This document shows, in pieces, positions 1 to 12,145 of a stretch of 64,000 nucleotides of DNA. Within the stretch, counting starts at the first letter, position 1, and each line of letters starts with the position of its first letter. This DNA comes from Actinomucor elegans. Its lineage: Eukaryota > Mucoromycota > Mucoromycetes > Mucorales > Mucoraceae. The notes under the pieces were generated by a model. That model had not been told where the DNA came from. It saw only the letters and a program-made list of their open reading frames with translations, and searched no databases. The translations under genes were made by a program, and so were the position numbers. The DNA lies in contig JAMSLZ010000006.1 in NCBI GenBank assembly GCA_026027325.1, positions 496,001 through 560,000 of the forward strand. The letters are read 5' to 3'.

Positions 1-390
1 TTCAGGATTCACCAGGGATTATGATGTTTGTGTATATCGATGTTTGTGTACGTATGCAGGCAGTTTTAATTAATGTCACCTGTTTTTTATAATTATTTTA
101 TTCTTTTGAGAATGTTCTTACGGTAGACTTTGATTAACGTTATTTGATTGAAATTCTTTGGCCGTTGGCGACTATAAATGCACAAGCTTTTTAATGGAAT
201 ATGTATTTTTTTATATATATATATATCAGATGTAGCAACTCAATCTGGGTATGAAGCACAAATCTGATGCAAGATTAGATTGAGATTGACCGAAAGATCT
301 GACAATGTATACAAAATCCGTTACTAATTATCGATTAATATAGCGTATTTACCATGCTTTAGCTAAATAAAAAGTTTTTCGAGTTTAGCT

Positions 391-436
391 GTGCATTATG
401 AACATGTAATAATAATCAAATGTGATATATATTAAA
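391..436 (+). repeat. Dispersed spacer repeat, copy B
   Basis: GTGCATTATGAACATGTAAT, then AATAATCAAATGTGATATAT, then ATTAAACC. It lies about 170 bp before copy A in the same orientation, and the sequence after each copy (GGTAGA...) is also similar, suggesting a local duplication. Confidence 0.6.
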
Positions 437-560
437 CCGGTATCGGTAGAGAATTCTAAAGATCATTACATCTAATCAAAGCTAAAGGCATCGTTTACAA
501 ACAGTCGATAACGGCGTAATATACTCATAGTAGTTCCACCAAAGAGTAGTTTTAGCAAAT

Positions 561-611
561 ACAGCAGCTCATCATTATGAACATGTTCTAGTCATCAAAT
601 GCGATATTAAT
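561..611 (+). repeat. Dispersed spacer repeat, copy A
   Basis: ACAGCAGCTCATCATTATG, AACATGTTCTAGTCA, then TCAAATGCGATATTAAT; one of the clearest copies. Confidence 0.7.
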
Positions 612-1511
612 AAGAATCGCTTGGTAGAATATAACGATGACGTTGAAAAATGATCTGATTTCAGAAAAGTCGCTATGTATACCTTTTGGTTCAAATTAGC
701 TTCTTTTTTTCAGTGTGCAGAAAGCACTTCTGAGATCCAATCAATTGGCAGCTTATGTTTAGTACATTCAAAAATGTCCAAAAATATTATTTTCGTATTT
801 TATTGCGTATTAAATATACGAGTTAGGATCGCACTTTTAAAACGTCGCAGAAACTACTTGATGGGCCATTGCTTCCCAATCAAGACGATGTAGCTTCATA
901 GAGGTTTATCTTTGGATCCCTTCTTGATAATATTAAAGATATTTTAAAATTATAGTTCCTAACACTGTTCTTCTTCGTACTGTTAAAGTAACCAATGTAA
1001 TTGATTATGTTTATTTTGTATAATAAACTAGAACAACTATAATAAAGCAAGTAAAGTGTATACTAAACCTCCTACATAGGTTCAATCAACTTTTGTCTGC
1101 CTTTAAACTCTAAATTGTTACACTACACTATGTCTTGTATTTTGTGTTACCCTAAGGTAGCACTTCCATTATTGACAGTATCATAGATCAAAGTATGATA
1201 GTTTGAAGGCTTACTATAGCTAGAATTCAGTTTAACGATAGTCTACTTAACTATACTGTTGATTTAATAGCATTTTTTTTCTTTACGACGATAATCGGCC
1301 CAGTCCGAGAACTACTAATGATTAACGATATTGCGAGACAAATAAATGCTTCCGCCATATTACTAAATAAAGAAGGTGCAAAGCTTCTATCAAGTTGAAA
1401 TTATTTGGTTAATGAAGGCTGTATATTAACAAATGAATGTAGGATATATATACATCGTTAGAGCTGACTTGACATCTTAATAGATGAATTAGCACATTTA
1501 GCGCGTAAACC

Positions 1512-1535
1512 ACTAAGCAGATGTGACATTTGACC
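1512..1535 (+). repeat. Dispersed spacer repeat, short remnant M
   Basis: Only the right block is kept: ACTAAGCAGATGTGACATTT followed by GACC. Confidence 0.4.
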
Positions 1536-2635
1536 AGGATCCATGACAACCTCTCATGTTGAATAGGCGCATCATGTCTATTTTTTTTTTTCAGTCTTTG
1601 ATTTTTGGTATTTTGGGCTCAGAAACCAACTAAAAAATGGAACCGTCATAATAGAAGAGGTGGTAAAAGACGTGACTGGACTTTGTAGGTTTAATAATGT
1701 TACATTTTATAAAGATAAAATGGAAGGTCTTCCTGCAGGAATCAAAAAGACTGCATATTTGAAGACCATTACGTCCTTACTCAGGCTAGATGCAATTATG
1801 AAACTACATTCATTGAAAATATTTTGTTTAGTTTAAGTAACGCTTGGAAAGGAAAACTCTCTTGACTTCTTGGCAATTTCATAATTTGGAAGATGAACCA
1901 CCATCGGCCAATATATCCACCCATTCTTCTATCAATTAGTATTCAACAAATCTCTACATTATTCTTCAAGTGATCCCCGTCTAATGGTTGTATTTATATG
2001 ACAAATATAAGCTTATAACGGCCTACAACGTCTATTAGGACAGTTAGTTGACTGAGATGCTATGATCACACTGAATTTTAGCAGCAGGTTGTAAAATGTA
2101 TACATTTTATATCATTTAGATCTATAGAATTATGGATCAGTGAAACTTCACACCAATCTCCCTCAAATGTCATATACTTAAAATGTGCTACTGCATATGT
2201 AGAACTTTTTGCTTGACTGAAATTTAATTAGTGCATTATGCTTGAGCTATGAATGACGATACAGTATGTGTATATCATGCATAAAACGATCCAGTGCTAG
2301 AATTTGAAGCTGTTTTATAGTTATATTCAATTCGTACTCCTTCGAATGATAAAACAATTGTTCAACCGTTATACAATAGATAATTAATAGTAACTTACAT
2401 GATACTACTGTAACTGGAGCTATTATTGTATTTCACTTTTTCTAATTTTTGTGATTATGTTATGGCCATACTGGATCAGATATATACAAAGATGAAACTG
2501 TATGTTTATTTGTGTTTCTACAATTATCTAAAAGTCTGTGTTTAGTATGCTATGCATATCCACCTGTCATGATATATATGCCTCATATATAAACCGACTG
2601 TTTCTATTGTGTTTGTATGTAAAGTAATATCAATT

Positions 2636-3181
2636 TCAATATATCAAAGATACATAATTAACGAGATTTTTATCCAGAAGCGCCTGGTGGGTCGGTAGAT
2701 GAGCAGGTGTACACAATCCCCAGAAATCCAAGGCTGATCCATAGAATGCCAGAGCCCCTCCACCGGTACATTTTGTCATGAAAGTAGGAGTCTTAGTCAG
2801 TCGACCATCAGCTTGTTTGAACGTGAACTGGATCTTTAGCAAAATGTTGAGGAAAATGTATATATTGTTATATGATAAAGACTTACTTGAAAGAATATAT
2901 CTTCGTCTCTTTTAAGAGATGCATTGCATTCTGCATTCTCAAAATGGCAGCACTCTTTTCCACCAATTCCAAGCGTCTTTTGAAAAGCACTATTTGAGTA
3001 AATTTAATAGTGAATTTTTATAGACTATTACAGGATGTGCCGTGTACCTGAATGCCTCAAGATGGACGCCATCAAATATCCTAAAGCTACTACCTTCGTC
3101 CATGAAATTATATATACAGAAGCCTTGAGCTTGAATGATGAAGATTGTGATCAACAATATCGCATAGAAAAAGAACTGCAT
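2636..3181 (-). CDS. Small secreted Cys-containing protein, three exons
   Basis: A predicted 144-residue secreted protein of unknown function. Exons are 3181-3048, 2989-2887 and 2833-2636; introns are 58 and 53 nt with GT-AG ends, and the frame is kept across both. Residues 1-20 form a clear signal peptide (MQFFFYAILLITIFIIQAQG). The mature part holds six cysteines, including an ECC pair and a later EC, KC and LC, and it is rich in Gly and aromatic residues near the end. No transmembrane segment follows the signal peptide. Proteins of this size and layout are common in Mucoromycota secretomes, but I cannot name a family. It is transcribed in the same direction as the nucleotidyltransferase gene upstream of it. 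Confidence 0.72.
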
Positions 3182-3592
3182 AATAGCTTCTAAAATACTT
3201 TTTTACTATTGCAAATATACTTCTATATATACTAGAGGCTTTCAAATTTTATTATGCATAAACAAAGAAATAAATTGGATATAAACCAAGGATACAACGC
3301 GTTGTAAATAAGCCAAAAGCAAAAGTCAGTTCACTCTGTTAAATCAAAGAAACAGCTTGTTATATTTTGTCAATTACACTTTATTTCTTTGTTAGCTTGA
3401 TCACAGTGTAAATGAAAACACTATGCATCTTTATGATCAAATGCCAATAATAATAGTTTACAAAATTAATCTCTAAAGTGATATTCTTTTCTTTGTTACA
3501 AAACAAGGAGTGTTTCTATAGTCTTTTTTGTTTGGTATCTTTTGCCTTGGAGCAAAAAGATAGAGTTATGTATAGTTATTTTTATGTACAAT
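3182..3592. other. Spacer between secreted-protein and nucleotidyltransferase genes
   Basis: About 410 bp without a gene. It must hold the 3' end signals of the nucleotidyltransferase gene and the promoter of the secreted-protein gene, both on the minus strand. I see no distinct site. Confidence 0.5.
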
Positions 3593-5997
3593 CTACGCGC
3601 GAAGCTTGATATTTTTCTTTTTTTGCTTGCTACTGTTAGCTAAAGTCTTGTTATTTCTCTGTCTTCTACCAGGCTTGCTATTGCTTTTGCTACTAGAGGT
3701 ACTAGTGCTTGGAATAGGGGAATTGGGTGGACTTTTTTGTTTGATCAATGATGGAGGCGTGTGTACTTTAACGATCTCTGCCAAGGTTCGTTTCTTGGGT
3801 TCAGATGCTTCATTGGTATGACTTTGTTGCTTTTTAGTGGTAGACCATCGTCTTGAACGCTGTGGTTGTTCTGAAGACTGTGAAGATTTAAGAGTTTCGG
3901 CAGCAGCTACAATATTTCCTGGTGTGGAATTACTTTTCGATATTGTAGGCCATTCCATACCACTCGATCGTCGCCTTGGCTTTCTCTCGTTAAAATGGTG
4001 AGTATGATTATGATTATTAGAATTAGAATTAGTGTTATTAATAGTATTTCCACCTTTGCGACGGTTGGAAACTGTGGCCCTTTTAGTAGATTTAGTTTCT
4101 GAAGATGGCTGCTGACGCGCTGGCTGTTGTTGAGATGATGGTTGTTGCTTTCTATGATATCTTGCAAAGATCTTATCGACAGATTGATCTGTTCCATGAT
4201 TAGCATTGATATTTAGCATCGACAATAGTGTAGAAGGCACAGGGGGCAAAGGATGACTTCCATGACGCGTATTACGAACTTTCAAGATTGAGTCTAATGC
4301 TTGTGGTGAACTAAAGCGTGGATGAAAAGTATTGGATGTTGGAAAATGTGACTTATTGATAGGTGGAGCACGGTACGTAAATGAAGGAAAGTGTGTGTTG
4401 TTATTATAAGAATCTGACAGGATAGGCGAAGGATAAGCGCATATGCCATCTACCATACTTCTTCGTCGATCGTAAGGATGTGCTGCCGAGGTAATATATT
4501 CAGGGCTAGGGTGTATTGGCAAAAAGAAAGAAGAAGTTCGATTTTCAGCAGGAAGTGTAAGTGAGAGTATACTACTGTTAGCGTTGGAGGGTATTTCAGT
4601 AGTAGTACTGATGGACATGGGTTGATAAAGTGCACAGATGGATTCTAGATCGTCACCCGCCAATAGCAAGTCCAGAAATCGTTGAAACTCGCATCGTAGA
4701 CCAAGCACAGAAGCAATATCTGCAGAATTGCCTAGATTTCGCCCCACATTGAAAGGTTCTTCTACGCATAAACTCATTCTATTTCGTCCTGTATCCCATC
4801 CTTTCTCTTTCTTCGACAAATAACGACCTTGACGCACTGAAACCACTTGATGATCATAATCAAACTCTACTGCAAATCGACGGAAAAAAGCAAACAAAAG
4901 ACCGCCTAAACTTTCCTGATTAGCTGAGCCGAATCCTTTCAGTTTATCCAGATCATCGTAAAAGTAATCGTCGTCTTTATCCTCGCTTTCAATTAAATGC
5001 AATACAGGCAGAACGGGCGGTTGACGTTGCTGTAAGAAATTAATAATCATACAAGTCCATGTGTAGGACGACAAAGTACCACCGTTGGCTAATAGTAGAT
5101 AAGTCTCATGTAATGCACGAAATTAATTGGTATTACCTGCATCGTTTAATGATCTTTGCTTTGTCCAATGCTTTATAGTCATAATAAGCGGCCTCACGCG
5201 AGGATCCAATGCAACATAGGTCTTGATCATCTTTGTATTTTGCAGAGCTAGTGTATTATTCACATTGATATCACATGAAAGTTGACTAAACAGGATAGTT
5301 AGCGTATGCAATTGATTTACGATAGATCAGGCGTACAGTTCTGGATCAAATAATCGGACAATGGGTACTTTTGCTCGAGGAACACATACTACATGCTGCA
5401 TACCACCTATAATGACAATACTATTGAATTGATTTACTCTATATGGTTATTGATATGATCTTACATTTGCGAAAAAGTTTTGCAAGCACTCTAACGTTAC
5501 GAAGACCGTTCCAAGGTGTAGTAATACACAAATCAACATCAGAGGAGCTAGTACCGAGATCATTAACCGAAGATCTATTGCGTGTAAGTGTATCGTTTTT
5601 GAGAGCTTTTTTTTTTTTCGAGCATCACTCTTACCCAAAGACATTGGCTTTGATATCATGGTCTGGCCATTCGTTGTTTAATAGTCTTTCCATTAACTGT
5701 ACAAATTTGACTCGTCTGTCATGACTTTCTTTGCTGGGCAAAAGTTCCTGTTGATACAAAGGTGAGTTTATAATCAAACGCTTGTCAAAACGGATAACAT
5801 ACTTCGTACAATTTAATCATGCTTATAGAAAGGTTATCTTCTTGTTGCGTATCAAGAGTATATGGAATAAAGGAATCAGTTTTAGACTCATCGGGTGCTG
5901 GGGCAGGTAATCGAGCGAGCGAACTTTCAACTTGTTCTGTTCGAGAGCCAGTGTTGAGCTCGACCGTATTATCAAGACTATCTGTGGATGCCTGCAT
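3593..5997 (-). CDS. Cid1/TUT-type terminal RNA nucleotidyltransferase
   Basis: Adds non-templated nucleotides (U or A) to RNA 3' ends; which base cannot be told from sequence. Six exons (5997-5803, 5747-5635, 5574-5465, 5406-5337, 5285-5137, 5088-3593) encode 710 residues. The polymerase-beta-like core has the helical turn FGSSVNDLG followed by SSSDVDLCI, giving the first two catalytic aspartates, and the third lies in LSCDINVNN. The PAP-associated domain follows: VRPLIMTIKHWTKQRSLNDA, then ANGGTLSSYTWTCMIINFLQ, with a later EEPFNVGRN segment. The last 330 or so residues are low-complexity, rich in Ser, Asn, Gln and Pro, and end in clusters of Lys/Arg that may direct nuclear entry or RNA binding. 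The start at MQAST is the first Met in frame; an upstream exon cannot be excluded. Confidence 0.88.
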
Positions 5998-7678
5998 CCT
6001 CTTCTTTACGATAATTCCTTTGTTTCAGAAGTCCACTTCTAGGGAAGAGAAAAAGGTTTCTGAGGCAGACCGAGAAAAACCTTTTTTCGCTTGTGAAATG
6101 GTTCAACCACCAGCAATTAGTTCTGCTTGTCACTGAATCGAAGTCACAATGGTGCCTGAGCCCGAAATGCACTGCCATTATTTGTCAAATTTCTTTCTCT
6201 TTGACGCGTCATTTACGCGTTTAATCAAATACACATTGTAAGCACAAGCCTTCGGTATTTTTCATACAACAGATGAATTATAGCCAGGCCTATCTTGTCT
6301 GTTACTAATACTTTTTGTTATGGTCATGATTCATTATTTCGTTTACAATAATTCGAAGCTAAATTGATGTTCTTGATTCTACCTTGTATATTGAGCCCCT
6401 TAACCCTTAAATTCATTATTTTTATTAAAAGCTCTACTATTATTCTATCAGAAAAGAAATCAAAGATAATATCATTATTGTCGTCATTATCACAATTATG
6501 TGTTTCTATTAGATGGTGAATATCTAACCAGAGTTCACAGAGGGTCCAGCAAATACTGGCCCATTTTTTTCATAACAAGACATTAGCAATGCACAAAGTG
6601 TGCTTTAGCAAACTCCAATTTTTCTTGCTCCACAAAAAGCATACAACTGCGAGAAACTTTGCCGGTTTAGATACAGCATTATGTTATATTTCGCAAACTA
6701 TATTCGGCATGTGTATATGTGAGATTATACCTATCAAAGTGGAAAACTACGCTTTACTGTCTAGATTAACGCCCAATCCACTTGAGTTTAACCCAAAATA
6801 AAATAAATATTGGCGTGTACTATCTTGTACTGCATCCTATTTCACTTTAGGCTCATGTAAGAGCAGCAATTCACCCACAATTTACATCGATTTGTCACGT
6901 ACCAAATGCGGCCTCGACTAGGGCCTTTAAATTATAAAATAGTTTTTACAACAACTAATCAAGGTATTGGTTCGAAAATATACGTAATTATAAAAGTTAA
7001 TGTATTCTTTTTCAATGAATGCGCCTTTGAAAGTATATGCTAAAGCACCAGGGAGTTAGAAAACTTTGACGTACATCCATTTTTAATTTCTAAAATTTTA
7101 TTCTCCTTGAATTTTCCTTATAAAACCATATATCATCCGAAATAAAATTCGATTTTATTTAAAATTTGAACTTTCCAACTAGTTTCCACCTTGTTCTACG
7201 ATCGAAAATCTAATATTTAGATACAACTTTCGATTTGTAGTACCAAAAATGCCGCTTAGTACAAAAAGGTCTCAATTGCCTATATTGAAGGATATTTGTT
7301 TATTTTAATATTGCGATTATAGGAAAAAGTAAATGCAAATAATAAGAAATGAAGGGCTATATATTGTATATAAAAAGGTATAGATAATAGGCAGGATCAT
7401 GTTAAAAAAAGAAGATATTGGCAGAGTAGAAAAACGAGAGACAGATAGTAGTAATAATAGAAGGCACAAGTCATATCATATATTGACGCCATCAGAGGAA
7501 ACGTCTTGCATGTATAGGGCCATAATAGTTAGTTGAGCATAGAGTGAATAGAGAGGCATAACATAAAAACGAGTGTGATGGGTTGAAATACAAAGGATAG
7601 TGAGGGGTCATGGCTGTTATTACTACTACAGTTGCGTGGTTTTCTTTAGTTGAACGAGAGGTTGAGTTGCTGTAGCAT
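5998..7678. other. Spacer upstream of nucleotidyltransferase gene
   Basis: About 1.7 kb with no supported gene. The left part is the likely promoter of the minus-strand nucleotidyltransferase; the right part is 3' sequence of the bHLH gene. The 70-residue frame at 6589-6801 has no family signature. Confidence 0.5.
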
Positions 7679-9894
7679 TCATAACTCACTGTCACCAGCA
7701 AAGCTTTCTGAGAGTCTTTGGTTAGTGGGCGATCTCTTGTTACCCATATCCATATCTTGAGCTTCATCTTCATTGAAATGATGATGTCTACGTTTCAGAT
7801 TCATTTCATTATTGCCCTCGCCATCGTTGTAGCATTTATCAGCTTTTAATTGGGCAATAGTGGCATCTCTTTCGTCAAGAGCGCTTTTCAAAGACGATAT
7901 ATATTCGTACGCATACTGGAGCAAGAGTACCTTTGAAAGAGGTTTCATGGCATTGGAATCTACAGCAGCTGCGTCTTCCATTTCTTCATCTTCACCAGCA
8001 ATAGTAGTAGTAGTAGTAGATGAAGAAGCAGAAGAGGAAGTAGCGGCATTACTACTTTTTTTATTGCTATTTTTCTCCAGTTCTTGAGCCTTGATCACCT
8101 GGGACATGAGGGTCTTTTGACGCTTTACATAGCCCTCTTCAACTTCACGACGTAGTCGATCAAACCATTCTTTTAATGAATCGCGTCGTTTTTGTTCAGC
8201 AGCTTTGTGTGCAGTCCTTCTTACTTCAAGACCGCTTTGATTTGGGTTGAGAAAGCAATACCAAGCGCAGCACCTTTGCCTTCCATCAAATTTTGATAGT
8301 TGGATCTTGTAGCCAAGATGCGCTCAGCATCCTCGACCGATTCTACTCTACTAGCGCTACTGAGGCCGCCATTGTTGGTAGGAATGATACTACTAGGTAA
8401 AGGCTTGATACCAGGATTGAGAGTAGGACTAATTAACAAGGGCTTGAGCGCGCGAGGAGAGGAATGGATACCGCCCTTATCAGATGATTCCCGACGTTGT
8501 TTTTTGCTGGTATAGCGAGACGATTTTTCGTTCTTGAGAGAAGAAGATCGCATACTGGATTTACGCGGACGCTGAGTAAGAGGGGAGGCTGGCGTAGGCT
8601 GACTAGTTATCATAGGAGAAGACATGGCCATACTGCTATTGTTGTCATGAATAGGGCTCGTGTTCATGATAGGGGATTGGTATGCATGGCTAGTCGTAGT
8701 ACTCGCAGGTGCACTATAAGCAATTGCAGTTGCAATACTAGTAGGCGTAGGAGGTACCTTGGGATAGAATTGCTGAACATTTCCTCGACTACTTGAAGAG
8801 AACTGAAGCTTGGAGGAGTTTGAACTGGCTACCTTCATGTTCATTAAAGAAGCAGGTGTAGCAGGCTCCATGTGAGGCGATTGAGAAGGAGAACTAGGCC
8901 TTGACATGACTCCAGGATGATGGATAGACATTTGATCAGTATGGTTATTGCTCATCTGCTGTTGGGGCATCGAAGAAGTGCCTAGAAGATCATCATTAGT
9001 TTCAAAACTATGAATCAACTAGAGATGTACTTACTGCTCTTTGACATAGAAGAGGAGCTCGAGTCAGAAGACGATAATAGGCTGCGTTGATACCCACCAT
9101 CATTGTATTGATGCTGTTGCTGCTGTTGCTGTTGTTGCTGTTGTTGCTGCTGTCTCTGAGACTTTTGAAGCTCAGATAACTTTTGAGTGATGAGTAATTT
9201 AGCGTGTTCCAACTGCTCATATTGTTCGCATATTTGATTGGCAGACAAGCCTTCATAAGAATCATTGTTATTTCGTGCGGAGGCATTGTTGGTTGGAGAA
9301 CTGGCGATCATTTGATCTTGAAACGTTGCACGCTTTTGATGACGATCAACCTGAGGTAAGATGGCAGGTGAAGAAAGCGGAGAAAAATCCATATCGTTCG
9401 TGAAGTTGATCGATTTACTATGATGCTGTTGCTGCTGTTGCTGCTGTTGGACTTGATAGGTAAACGATGGAGTCATAGCTGGTGATATAAGAGGAGTAAA
9501 AATATCCTAATATGAGATAATTGGATGATAAAGGTAATAAAGAATATAAATGATACATACTTTTCATATTATTCTTTTTGCTAGTATATACCTCTTGATG
9601 ATGCTCAAAACAATCATTCTGCGGAACTGAGGTTGGCCTATAATGTGGTGAAGGCATTATCTGATTTGCATTACTGTTCTTGTAAGAAAGAAATGAATTC
9701 ATATGGTTCTGATCTGAGGGAAAAAATAAAGCCATGTTATCGCCTTGAAGGTGAGGATAAGCGGCACTAGTGGAAGGTGTATGTTGCGGTTGACTTCGCT
9801 GTTGATATTCTTGCTGACCGGATAAGTTTCTCAACATATCCATATCATTAATTGCATCAACTAATTGAAAAGTTGATAGGTCCATATTAACCAT
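7679..9894 (-). CDS. bHLH transcription factor (NUC-1/PHO4-like layout), frame broken by one base
   Basis: A nuclear DNA-binding regulator. Exons: 9894-9592, 9506-9035 and 8981-7679 (introns 85 and 53 nt); about 692 residues if the break is discounted. N-terminal parts are Gln/Ser/Asn-rich, with a 13-Gln run and the motif FTPLISPAMTPSF. A conserved lead-in (ILATRSNYQNLMEGKGAALG) precedes the basic region RRTAHKAAEQKRRDSLKEWF, and helix 2 is KPLSKVLLLQYAYEYISSL. Between the lead-in and the basic region the frame shifts at a three-A run (minus strand, 8236-8238). A run of four would join IKSGLEV to RRTAHK with no stop, so a sequencing error is likely, though real inactivation is possible. The loop between the helices is very long, about 65 residues. 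The family placement is by layout and memory only. Confidence 0.82.
8236..8238 (-). other. Putative one-base deletion in the bHLH gene
   Basis: On the minus strand the reading frame runs through TQIKAVLK to a stop at 8223-8221, while the continuation VRRTAHKAAEQKRR is in the next frame. One extra A in this run makes a single open frame. No GT-AG intron of normal length fixes it without discarding conserved residues; the only candidate (8224-8273, 50 nt) starts GTGCTG and would delete the segment just before the basic region. Confidence 0.65.
9111..9152 (-). repeat. CAG/CAA tract encoding polyglutamine
   Basis: Encodes 13 consecutive Gln in the bHLH protein. A second, shorter Gln run of eight residues is encoded near 9424-9450. 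Mixed CAG and CAA codons suggest the tract is fairly stable. Confidence 0.9.
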
Positions 9895-11307
9895 AAGACA
9901 AGATCAAGGATCGTAGTTTTTTCAGTATAAAGCTAGAAGAATATTATTAAAAAAGAGAAAAGGAATAACGCTTATTCTCTTCATTAGGGCTGAGGGGCAA
10001 AATATATATATAAAAAAAAAGAGATTATTGTACGGATAAAGTGTAAAGTTGAACCCTAATCAAATCAATTTACTTCTGACCAAAACGTGGGCCAGTTTTC
10101 CTGCAATAACGGGCCACAACAAGGTGGCACGGGAATGTAAAGCGCTTGCACAACAGTCACATATAGCAGCAAAATGAAGCGCGTAAAACTTGCTCTGTGC
10201 TAAATACTGGTTAATGATTGGCTAGATTCTTTTCCAATGTCCATCTCTATTTGATGTGCCCTTAATCTCGGATGGGTCATTAGGATATCAAAGGTATATG
10301 ATCCATACCTGAACATGATATAAAAACCAAAGACAGGGTACATGTAGCACATGGCTGCCATTCTGTAATCCGTCTAAGCTTGAGATCTTCATCTACTGCT
10401 TTTTCATATCATCTAATGAGGGGCCGACGATCAAAAGAAATTGATCAGCCTTCCGTACCTTCTACCCCAGAAAGATAGCCCCAACTTTTAGCCGAGAAAA
10501 CCAACTTGTCTGCATGGTGGCTGTCGTGTGTATTGCGAATCATAGTGAGTCCGGGGCTTTGACAACTATTATTGCAAGTAGCAAGTCGGAGAAAGTGTAA
10601 TATGCCACGTTTTTCTACTATTGACTGCCAAGAACAAAAAGAAGTCAAAGTAAGCCGCTGACGGAATTACCACCGAGAAAAGCGCTTCTTTTCTTGAATG
10701 CCTCGTGGTGTGTGCGTGCCCCAGGCACTGGTAAATTTTGTGCTTTGCTGATGCAGGCATTCATGTAGTACAACAGTATAGATTGACACAGCCTATTATG
10801 GAAATAATCCGCTTAGGTAGAACTGAAAAATTTTCCTTATCACTCTTGTCTTTGCTGTCTATGGTTCAGTTTGAAATTTGGTATTTACTTTCAAGCCATC
10901 ACGCAGGAAAGGCAGCCTTGATATTTGAGTTATAGCATTTAAAACACAGATTTAGGAAGGCTGAGTTTTCAAAATCAGGCAAGACGAGATTTGTCGAATT
11001 GCGGAGGTAGTCATCTCGAAAAGGTAACTAAAGAACCTCTTTAAACAATTATTAAGTGATTTAGATCAATGCTTTATATACTGCTCAAATGAATCGAATC
11101 CGAGAGGAAATATATTATTGTGTAACCGAGATAGCCACTTAATTGCCTAATCAGGACACGTATCAACGCTAGTTCAAATGCAACTACAAATCAATGGCAT
11201 AACAGACAATATTTAATCGTTTAAAAAAAATACAACTAAAAGATAACAAAGAAGACTGACCATCTTACGAGTTATATCCTACATCCCATGTCCATGGCTG
11301 GGTTAAA
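9895..11307. other. Spacer upstream of the bHLH gene
   Basis: About 1.4 kb with no supported gene. The part next to 9894 is the likely promoter and leader of the bHLH gene. Short reading frames at 10445-10935 on both strands have no motif. Confidence 0.5.
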
Positions 11308-11670
11308 TCAATGTCCTTTCTGAAAAGAAGGTAACAACGCTCTTTTAATCAAACCCGCAGCAGTGGAAGGTCCAAGTCTGTTCGTCCGAATCTCGTTAGG
11401 AACTAATCCAATCACATAGTGACTCGCGTCGTACAGCTGTGAAACATTTCCTGGCTCATACCAATGACGTTATAGAGCTATAAACATCTGTGCTTCGCTA
11501 TTTACCAGTATTTGTCTATCATAATCAGAACGGCAATATACAAGAGAATGTAGATCCACCTACTTTTCTGTATCTCTATAATGAAGAATTGAAATACACT
11601 GTTCTCGTGTAGAATCAACGTCTATTTTAAAAATTATCCGAATGTATTGATATGGTTCGGCCAGAGATAA
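11308..11670 (-). pseudogene. Gene relic with two in-frame stops, family not recognised
   Basis: One frame of 121 codons on the minus strand reads like protein throughout but is cut by TAG at 11562-11560 and TAA at 11472-11470. Pieces include KIDVDSTREQCISILHYRDT, then VDLHSLVYCRSDYDRQILVN, then RHWYEPGNVSQLYDASHYVI and GLVPNEIRTNRLGPSTAAGL, ending in LPSFQKGH and TGA. The segment after the second stop has no Met and only 53 codons. Frame continuity across both stops, with protein-like composition on each side, argues for an old coding sequence and not for introns. I cannot name the parent gene. A hidden intron around the first stop (GTAGGTGG...TTTATAG) is possible but would leave the next piece out of frame. 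Confidence 0.55.
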
Positions 11671-11798
11671 TTACGTTTGGCCTTAAAGCGAGATCGGGAT
11701 CTGTTGATCATTAAATCCAGCTTGCATTGTTTGCTGATTGTAGCTAATGAGCGTGACATACGGATTATATTTCAGTTAACAATGGTCCAAGTAGATTC

Positions 11799-11880
11799 TG
11801 TAGTTTATTTCGAACATGCACTAGTCATCCAATGCGACATTAAACCAAGAACAATTAATAGATTTATTAATCCAGTTCAT
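11799..11880 (+). repeat. Dispersed spacer repeat, copy C
   Basis: Contains GAACATGCACTAGTCATCC followed by AATGCGACATTAAACC and a 3' extension with AGATTTATTAATCCAG that resembles the extension of the copy at 30928-31010. Confidence 0.7.
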
Positions 11881-11958
11881 ATAAAATGCAAGTTCATTAG
11901 AGACAGCCTTCAAGATAGAATATGAACCTAGTTCTTCAATCAAACGATATTCCTAATA

Positions 11959-12016
11959 GATGCAGCAACTCATTCTAAACATATACTAGCCACCGGATGC
12001 GACATCAAACAAGGCA
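11959..12016 (+). repeat. Dispersed spacer repeat, copy D
   Basis: Reads GCAGCAACTCATTCTAAACA, then TATACTAGCCACCGG, then ATGCGACATCAAACAAG. It lies about 80 bp after copy C, in the same orientation, beside the secreted-protein gene. Confidence 0.7.
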
Positions 12017-12145
12017 TCACAACTACAGACCACTATTATAGTAAAATTTTAAAAGCAAGCTTTATTTGATTTGATTATACAATGTGTGCATTTTTCTAAT
12101 AATGCTATTATCGTTGCTATAACTGTAATAATGTTGTATCGTAAA

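Larger units (their letters stand above)
1..2635. other. Gene-poor spacer at left edge
   Basis: AT-rich sequence with frequent stops in all frames. The 72-residue frame at 675-893 has no recognisable motif and I do not support it as a gene. The stretch holds two good copies (391-436 and 561-611) and one short remnant (1512-1535) of the dispersed spacer repeat described separately. Confidence 0.6.

Noticed and set aside
8224..8273. A 50-nt intron that would fix the bHLH frame
   Set aside because: The donor is GTGCTG, the branch site is poor, and splicing would remove the residues just before the basic region. A missing A in the A3 run is simpler.
8982..9034. A frameshift between bHLH exons 2 and 3
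   Set aside because: At first no short intron seemed to fit, but GTAAGT to CTTCTAG (53 nt, with an ACTAAT branch site) restores the frame cleanly.
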